NCBI GenBank assembly: GCA_049642725.1
Contig: JBARPC010000006.1
Location: forward strand, 1-15,611
Reading direction: 5' to 3'
Origin: JAGLYZ01 sp049642725
Lineage (GTDB): Bacteria > Patescibacteriota > Minisyncoccia > Minisyncoccales > JAGMDC01
DNA length: 15,611 nucleotides
Shown here: in pieces, positions 12,782 through 15,611 of the stretch
Position numbering within the stretch: the stretch's first letter is position 1
Layout of the letters: the number at the start of each line of letters is the position of its first letter
The notes under the pieces: generated by a model
Databases searched by the model: none
Seen by the model: only the letters and a program-made list of their open reading frames with translations
Told to the model about the DNA's origin: nothing
Made by a program: the position numbers and the translations under genes

Positions 12782-13368
12782 GCAAAAGCCAAGTTTTAAA
12801 AGACGCTTATTTGGCCGGTGGTACGGCTTTAGCGCTGCAATTTGGCCATCGCTTTTCTTATGACTTTGATTTTTTTACTCTACAAGAATTCAAAGAAGAT
12901 ATTTTAGTTCAACACATTAAAAAATTAATTCCTGATTTCCATTTAGACAGAATGGAATGGGGGACTATTTTAGGAACTATTAAAAATATTCGCTTTAGTT
13001 TATTTTTTTATGACTATCTTTTTTTATTCAAAACGCATGATTTTTTAGGAATCGATATTGCTGATGTTAAGGATATTGCTCCAATGAAACTTGCCGCAAT
13101 TTCACAAAGAGGAAGCAGAAAAGATTTTATTGATCTTTATTTTATCATAGCGAAAAAGGAAATTTTATCATTGCCTGAGATTTTAGAATTATATGATAAA
13201 AAATTTAAATACTTGGCGCAGAATAAAATCCATATTTTAAAAAGTTTATCTTATTTTGCGGACGCTGAACAAGAAGAAATGCCGAAAATGAAAGAAGAAA
13301 CGAATTGGAAGGAAATAAAAAGTTATTTTGAAAATGAAGTAAAGAAAATAAGTAAAAATGTGTTATAA
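12730..13368 (+). CDS. AbiEii-family nucleotidyltransferase toxin
   Basis: The protein has 212 aa. The core motif AYLAGGTALALQFGHRFSYDFDFF (residues about 28-51) contains the GG(T)ALAL, GHR and D-F-D metal-binding residues of AbiEii/Nmt-like enzymes, and APMKLAAISQRGSRKDFIDLYFI (about 118-141) is the second conserved block. Family members inactivate translation by modifying tRNA in some characterised cases; the target here is unknown. The ATG lies inside the antitoxin gene and no separate promoter is seen, so the pair is translationally linked. All key residues are present, so it is likely functional. Confidence 0.88.
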   Translation: MFTEVLSKTQKDLLAVLGKSQVLKDAYLAGGTALALQFGHRFSYDFDFFTLQEFKEDILVQHIKKLIPDFHLDRMEWGTILGTIKNIRFSLFFYDYLFLFKTHDFLGIDIADVKDIAPMKLAAISQRGSRKDFIDLYFIIAKKEILSLPEILELYDKKFKYLAQNKIHILKSLSYFADAEQEEMPKMKEETNWKEIKSYFENEVKKISKNVL

Positions 13369-13414
13369 GAAATTAGAAAATTTATATTTATACTTATAAA
13401 ATACCACCGCGCAG

Positions 13415-13442
13415 TTGTTTTTCTATTGTATTTTAGTATAAT
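13415..13442 (+). promoter_or_regulatory. Promoter of the MNT/HEPN remnant
   Basis: TTGTTT (13415-13420) and TATAAT (13437-13442) are separated by 16 nt. The ATG at 13449 is 6 nt after the -10, implying a leaderless start as for the AbiE-type pair. Confidence 0.55.
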
Positions 13443-13448
13443 AAAATA

Positions 13449-13797
13449 ATGAAACAATCTTTTTCTAAAAATTTAAAAAAGACAAAACAGGAATTGGAAA
13501 TCAAGAAAATTACCCGACAGATTGTCAGGAATTATAAGCCGGAAAAAATTATTCTTTTTGGTAGTTTTGCCTGGGGAAAACCTCATAAATGGAGCGATGT
13601 AGATTTATTCATTATTAAAGAGAGCCAAAAGCGGAAGATAGACAGAGAGAGAGGTGTCAAGGCATCTTTTTGGCTATAATTTTCCAGCAATGGATATTTT
13701 AGTATATACACCCACAGAAGTAAAAAAGCGACTTAACATTAAAGATCCCTTTATTCAAGATATTTTTTTTAAGGGTAAATTGCTTTATGCCAAATAA
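13449..13797 (+). pseudogene. mntA: MNT-type nucleotidyltransferase antitoxin, frameshifted in a GA tract
   Basis: The first frame gives the MNT core IILFGSFAWGKPHKWSDVDLFIIKE (residues about 34-58, GS..G..SD.DL) and then stops after 76 residues. The downstream frame from 13690 continues MDILVYTPTEVKKRLN to LLYAK and stops at 13795-13797. The break falls at a short GA tract near 13647-13656. Adding back one AG unit restores DREREVSRHLFGYNFPAMD, which is what the family shows there, and a 116-aa protein. So the lesion is a dinucleotide contraction, possibly reversible. MntA normally AMPylates and silences a HEPN toxin. Confidence 0.85.
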
Positions 13798-13961
13798 ATT
13801 ATTAAGCCAAGATTTAATAGTTAAAGAATGGCTAAAAAAAGCTAAAGACGATGAACTTAATGCCGCCCGGTGGCTATCAAGAATTTAGTTGGCAAGAAGC
13901 AGAACAAGCTTTTGAAGCAGTAGCTCGGATTAAAAATTTTGTATTGAAAAAGATTAAATAA
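13787..13961 (+). pseudogene. hepT: HEPN toxin remnant with internal deletion
   Basis: The ATG at 13787 overlaps the MNT end by 11 nt. The N-terminal helix MPNKLLSQDLIVKEWLKKAK is followed by DDELNAARW, a HEPN start. The frame then stops after 33 residues. Another frame gives GYQEFSWQEAEQAFEAVARIKNFVLKKIK and a stop at 13959-13961, which looks like a HEPN C-terminus. A full HEPN protein is about 120-140 aa, so some 60-70 residues, including the catalytic R-x4-6-H, have been deleted. Toxin activity should be lost. Confidence 0.75.
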
Positions 13962-13962
13962 T

Positions 13963-14130
13963 GTGCAGGAATTAAATAATAATCATTTTCAATTTTACGA
14001 GAGAGAGAGAGAGAGAGAGAGACGTTCTCGCCGGTTTTTGGTTGCGTCGGTTAAATCCGCAGGATTATTAAGGGGTTTGAAAAACCTTTCTAACAAAGCG
14101 CTAATTCAAGATTATATGATTATACCTTAG
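13963..14130 (+). CDS. Possible small ORF running through repeat copy A
   Basis: A GTG-started frame of 55 codons reads QELNNNHFQFY, four ER pairs from the GA tract, RSRRFLVASVKSAG and a helix-like tail ending in DYMIIP. The frame stays open for about 90 nt beyond the repeat. There is no ribosome site and no recognised family. It may be a gene fragment or chance. Confidence 0.2.
   Translation: MQELNNNHFQFYERERERERRSRRFLVASVKSAGLLRGLKNLSNKALIQDYMIIP
13964..14043 (+). repeat. GA-microsatellite repeat, copy A
   Basis: 80 nt: a 35-nt left flank beginning TGCAGGAATTAAATAATAAT, (GA)12 at 13999-14022, and a 21-nt right flank CGTTCTCGCCGGTTTTTGGTT. Both flanks are identical to copy B at 14947-15038. 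It starts 3 nt after the stop of the HEPN remnant. Confidence 0.95.
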
Positions 14131-14141
14131 CGAATCAAGGT

Positions 14142-14170
14142 TCTCGAGCGAAGCGAGAGGTTCTTATTTT
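14142..14170 (+). terminator. Weak terminator-like hairpin before the NYN gene
   Basis: TCTCG (14142-14146)/CGAGA (14154-14158) enclose AGCGAAG and are followed by GGTTCTTATTTTTAT. The GAGCGAAGCGAG word also resembles the palindrome inserted in ileS (CCGAGCGAAGTTCGG). Confidence 0.4.
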
Positions 14171-14204
14171 TATAGTGTTTTTTTGTATTTTTTGCGGTTA
14201 TTAT

Positions 14205-14212
14205 GCTAAAAT
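14205..14212 (+). promoter_or_regulatory. Extended -10 of the NYN gene
   Basis: ATGCTAAAAT has the TGnTAAAAT form, with TAAAAT at 14207-14212. The ATG at 14222 is 9 nt later, so the leader is zero to three nucleotides. Confidence 0.5.
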
Positions 14213-14221
14213 AAAAGAATT

Positions 14222-14794
14222 ATGATGACAATTAAAATGCAAAATAACGACTCAAAATTCAATGGGAATAATAAAATAGAAAAGATTGATTGGGCGCAAT
14301 ATAATAGAGTAGCTGTGTTTATTGATGTTGCTAATGTTATCTATAGTTTAAAAGATCTAAATTGGAGAATAGATTATAAAAAATTACAGGAATATTTTAG
14401 GAGAAATTCTAAATTAGTTGATATTTACTTTTATTATTCTACTAAAAAAGAAAATTCAGGACAGGCTAATTTATTGGAAATGCTGGCGCGTAAAGGTTTT
14501 CAGTTAAGAGTAAAAGAGGTTAAAATAATCAAACTAAAAAATAAAGGAATTATACTCAAAGGGAATTGTGATGTAGAATTGACCATAGATATGATTGATT
14601 TAATGCCGGCTTATGATACAGCAGTTTTATTAAGCGGCGACAGCGATTTCGCTCCTTTAATTAAGTATATTCAAAAACATGGCAAAAAAGTAATTGCGAT
14701 TTCAACTCGTGGTCATATTTCAAAAGAGATTATTCAATCAGCTAATAAATTTATGTGGTTTAATTGGTTCAAAAATTATTGGAATTTAAATTAA
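14222..14794 (+). CDS. NYN-domain (LabA/DUF88-type) putative ribonuclease
   Basis: The protein has 190 aa. A PIN-like NYN fold is indicated by three acidic motifs: VAVFIDVANVIYSL (first Asp, about residue 37), GNCDVELTIDMID (about 117-129), and VLLSGDSDFAPLIKYIQKHGKKVIAISTRG (about 140-169). Members are metal-dependent RNases or RNA-binding regulators. The first 24 residues (KMQNNDSKFNGNNKI) are low-complexity and probably not part of the fold. A second ATG follows directly at 14225. The gene is bounded by the two GA-repeat copies, which may have moved with it. Substrate unknown. Confidence 0.88.
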   Translation: MMTIKMQNNDSKFNGNNKIEKIDWAQYNRVAVFIDVANVIYSLKDLNWRIDYKKLQEYFRRNSKLVDIYFYYSTKKENSGQANLLEMLARKGFQLRVKEVKIIKLKNKGIILKGNCDVELTIDMIDLMPAYDTAVLLSGDSDFAPLIKYIQKHGKKVIAISTRGHISKEIIQSANKFMWFNWFKNYWNLN

Positions 14795-14806
14795 TAAAAT
14801 CACAAA

Positions 14807-14833
14807 ACCCTGTGTCCCAAAGGACAACAGGGT
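14807..14833 (+). terminator. Hairpin downstream of the NYN gene
   Basis: ACCCTGT-GTCC-caaa-GGAC-a-ACAGGGT is an 11-bp stem with one bulge, 12 nt after the stop. A T5 run follows only 8 nt later, so it is a poor classical terminator but a likely 3' end structure. The ACCCTGT/ACAGGGT arms recur in the hairpin at 15125-15161. Confidence 0.5.
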
Positions 14834-14907
14834 ATTGGATGATTTTTCTATTATCAGTATAGCAAATCAAGAATTTTTGTCAATAGCAAATTTGTGGATA
14901 ACTTTTT

Positions 14908-14935
14908 TTGCATTAGAATTTGCTTTTGCTATAAT
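14908..14935 (+). promoter_or_regulatory. Promoter directly upstream of repeat copy B
   Basis: TTGCAT (14908-14913), a 16-nt spacer, and TGcTATAAT with TATAAT at 14930-14935. The predicted start is near 14942, just before copy B. Confidence 0.6.
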
Positions 14936-14946
14936 AATAGATAAGA

Positions 14947-15038
<92 letters not shown>

Positions 15039-15065
15039 TTGATAAAATTAAATTTTTTAACAAAG

Positions 15066-15092
15066 GTACTGCTTTTTAAGCAGTGCTTTTTT
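15066..15092 (+). terminator. Rho-independent terminator
   Basis: GTACTGCTT-ttt-AAGCAGTGC (9 bp with one G-T) at 15066-15086 is followed by six T residues. It ends the transcript that reads through repeat copy B. Confidence 0.88.
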
Positions 15093-15124
15093 ATGTTTAA
15101 AAACAAAGGTCACTAAAATAATTA

Positions 15125-15206
15125 ACCCTGTTAAATAGTTGCAAAGCAAATTTAACAGGGTAAACCAACTTCTTTTGCAAAACTATACTTCTTAGAGAAG
15201 TCGGTT
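15125..15206 (+). promoter_or_regulatory. Structured leader with alternative hairpins before the last gene
   Basis: Hairpin 1: ACCCTGTTAAAT (15125-15136)/ATTTAACAGGGT (15150-15161), continued inward by TTGC/GCAA. Hairpin 2: ACTTCT (15187-15192)/AGAAGT (15196-15201). The same AGAAGTCGGTT (15196-15206) can instead pair 10 of 11 with AACCAACTTCT (15163-15173). Mutually exclusive pairings 28 nt before a start codon suggest a regulatory leader; no known riboswitch class is recognised. A TAAAAT at 15114-15119 may be the -10. Confidence 0.45.
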
Positions 15207-15233
15207 GAGTAAAAGAAAAATGGAACAAAAAAT

Positions 15234-15611
15234 ATGAGAAAAAAACAAACTAAAAAAGAAAAAGGTCTTTTAAATCTATTAAAATTAGTGATGACGGTTG
15301 CAATTTCTGTCTTGGTGATATTTACTGTTGTGCAAGCAGGCACAATCACTCCGCCGAGCGGCGAGCCAAGCGCGCAGTTCTATACTTTAACAGATATTTA
15401 CAACCGTCTGAACGATAATTCAACAGCGTCAGAGAGCGGTCATCTCTTTACTTTTGCCGACGCTTTAAGTGGAACTCACTATACCTTAACCCAGATTTAT
15501 GACAAAATTCCCACTATTGTGGCTAACACAGTGAAGCTGGACACAACCTATCTTGGTGTTGACGGCACTCTTGTTCCCTCTGGAACAGCCGAAGAAGCTG
15601 ATTGTCTTGAT
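15234..15611 (+). CDS. N-terminal part of a secreted surface protein (3' end outside window)
   Basis: 126 codons are visible and the frame is open to the edge. The N-terminus is lysine-rich (MRKKQTKKEK), with a hydrophobic helix at about residues 13-34 and likely processing near VVQAG. The secreted part has two similar blocks, FYTLTDIYNRLNDNSTASESGHLFTFADALSGTHYTL and TQIYDKIPTIVANTVKLDTTYLGVDGTL in sequence order. I associate this arrangement with long Parcubacteria surface proteins that often end in a DUF1566-type domain; that part lies outside the window. The ATG has no Shine-Dalgarno. A second ATG at 15220 is ruled out by an early stop. Confidence 0.75.
   Translation, partial: MRKKQTKKEKGLLNLLKLVMTVAISVLVIFTVVQAGTITPPSGEPSAQFYTLTDIYNRLNDNSTASESGHLFTFADALSGTHYTLTQIYDKIPTIVANTVKLDTTYLGVDGTLVPSGTAEEADCLD

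Noticed and set aside
13449..13679. Independent 76-aa nucleotidyltransferase protein
   Set aside because: The downstream frame continues the same domain; restoring one AG unit gives a normal full-length MNT protein.
13999..14022. GA repeats as part of a CRISPR array
   Set aside because: It is a pure dinucleotide repeat without spacers; only two dispersed copies exist.
15125..15161. Strong hairpin as an intrinsic terminator
   Set aside because: No T-tract follows (it is followed by AAACCAACTT), so a leader structure is preferred.

Overview
The window looks like a low-GC bacterial chromosome segment from the Candidate Phyla Radiation (Patescibacteria), most likely a Parcubacteria-type genome. 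This rests on AT-rich small genes, a eukaryote-type IleRS, an ArgRS with a TIGN motif in place of HIGH, a half-size MFS protein, several SD-less or near-leaderless genes, and a surface-protein N-terminus of a style I associate with these genomes. TGA is the stop of infC and of the first gene, in tight ATGA overlaps. That argues for the standard code and against the TGA=Gly lineages. The taxonomic call is inference.

Layout. 1-1305: a two-gene secreted or surface module, with an inverted repeat, a TTGACA promoter, an Asn/Thr-rich exported protein, an anchored TasA/camelysin-like protein and a terminator. 1320-2376: a six-helix MFS half-transporter and a small unknown protein with a strong Shine-Dalgarno, closed by a bidirectional terminator. 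2460-4383 (minus strand): smpB, tmRNA (ssrA), infC, rpmI and rplT packed as one translation/ribosome-rescue operon; smpB and the tmRNA 5' end are 3 nt apart. 4391-4757: a divergent promoter region with an inverted repeat and a 58-aa membrane protein. 4790-12298: argS, ileS, recO and an anchored surface protein with gaps of 2, 5 and 20 nt, probably one operon. 12307-14043: an apparently intact AbiEi-like/AbiEii toxin-antitoxin pair and a decayed MNT/HEPN pair. 14047-15092: a NYN-domain nuclease flanked by two copies of a GA-microsatellite repeat. 15125-15611: a structured leader and the start of a surface protein that runs off the window.

The strongest candidate for something unusual is IleRS. 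It carries a complete histidine-phosphatase (phosphoglycerate-mutase-like) domain of about 180-200 residues inside its catalytic half, with all expected catalytic residues visible. Other points of interest are simple-repeat or palindrome-like insertions translated in frame within argS, ileS and recO, a GA-slippage frameshift in the MNT gene next to longer GA tracts, and the smpB-ssrA junction. Genes split into two initiation styles: four small accessory genes have strong AAGGAGG-type sites, while housekeeping and toxin-antitoxin genes mostly lack them and often start 6-10 nt after a TATAAT-like box.
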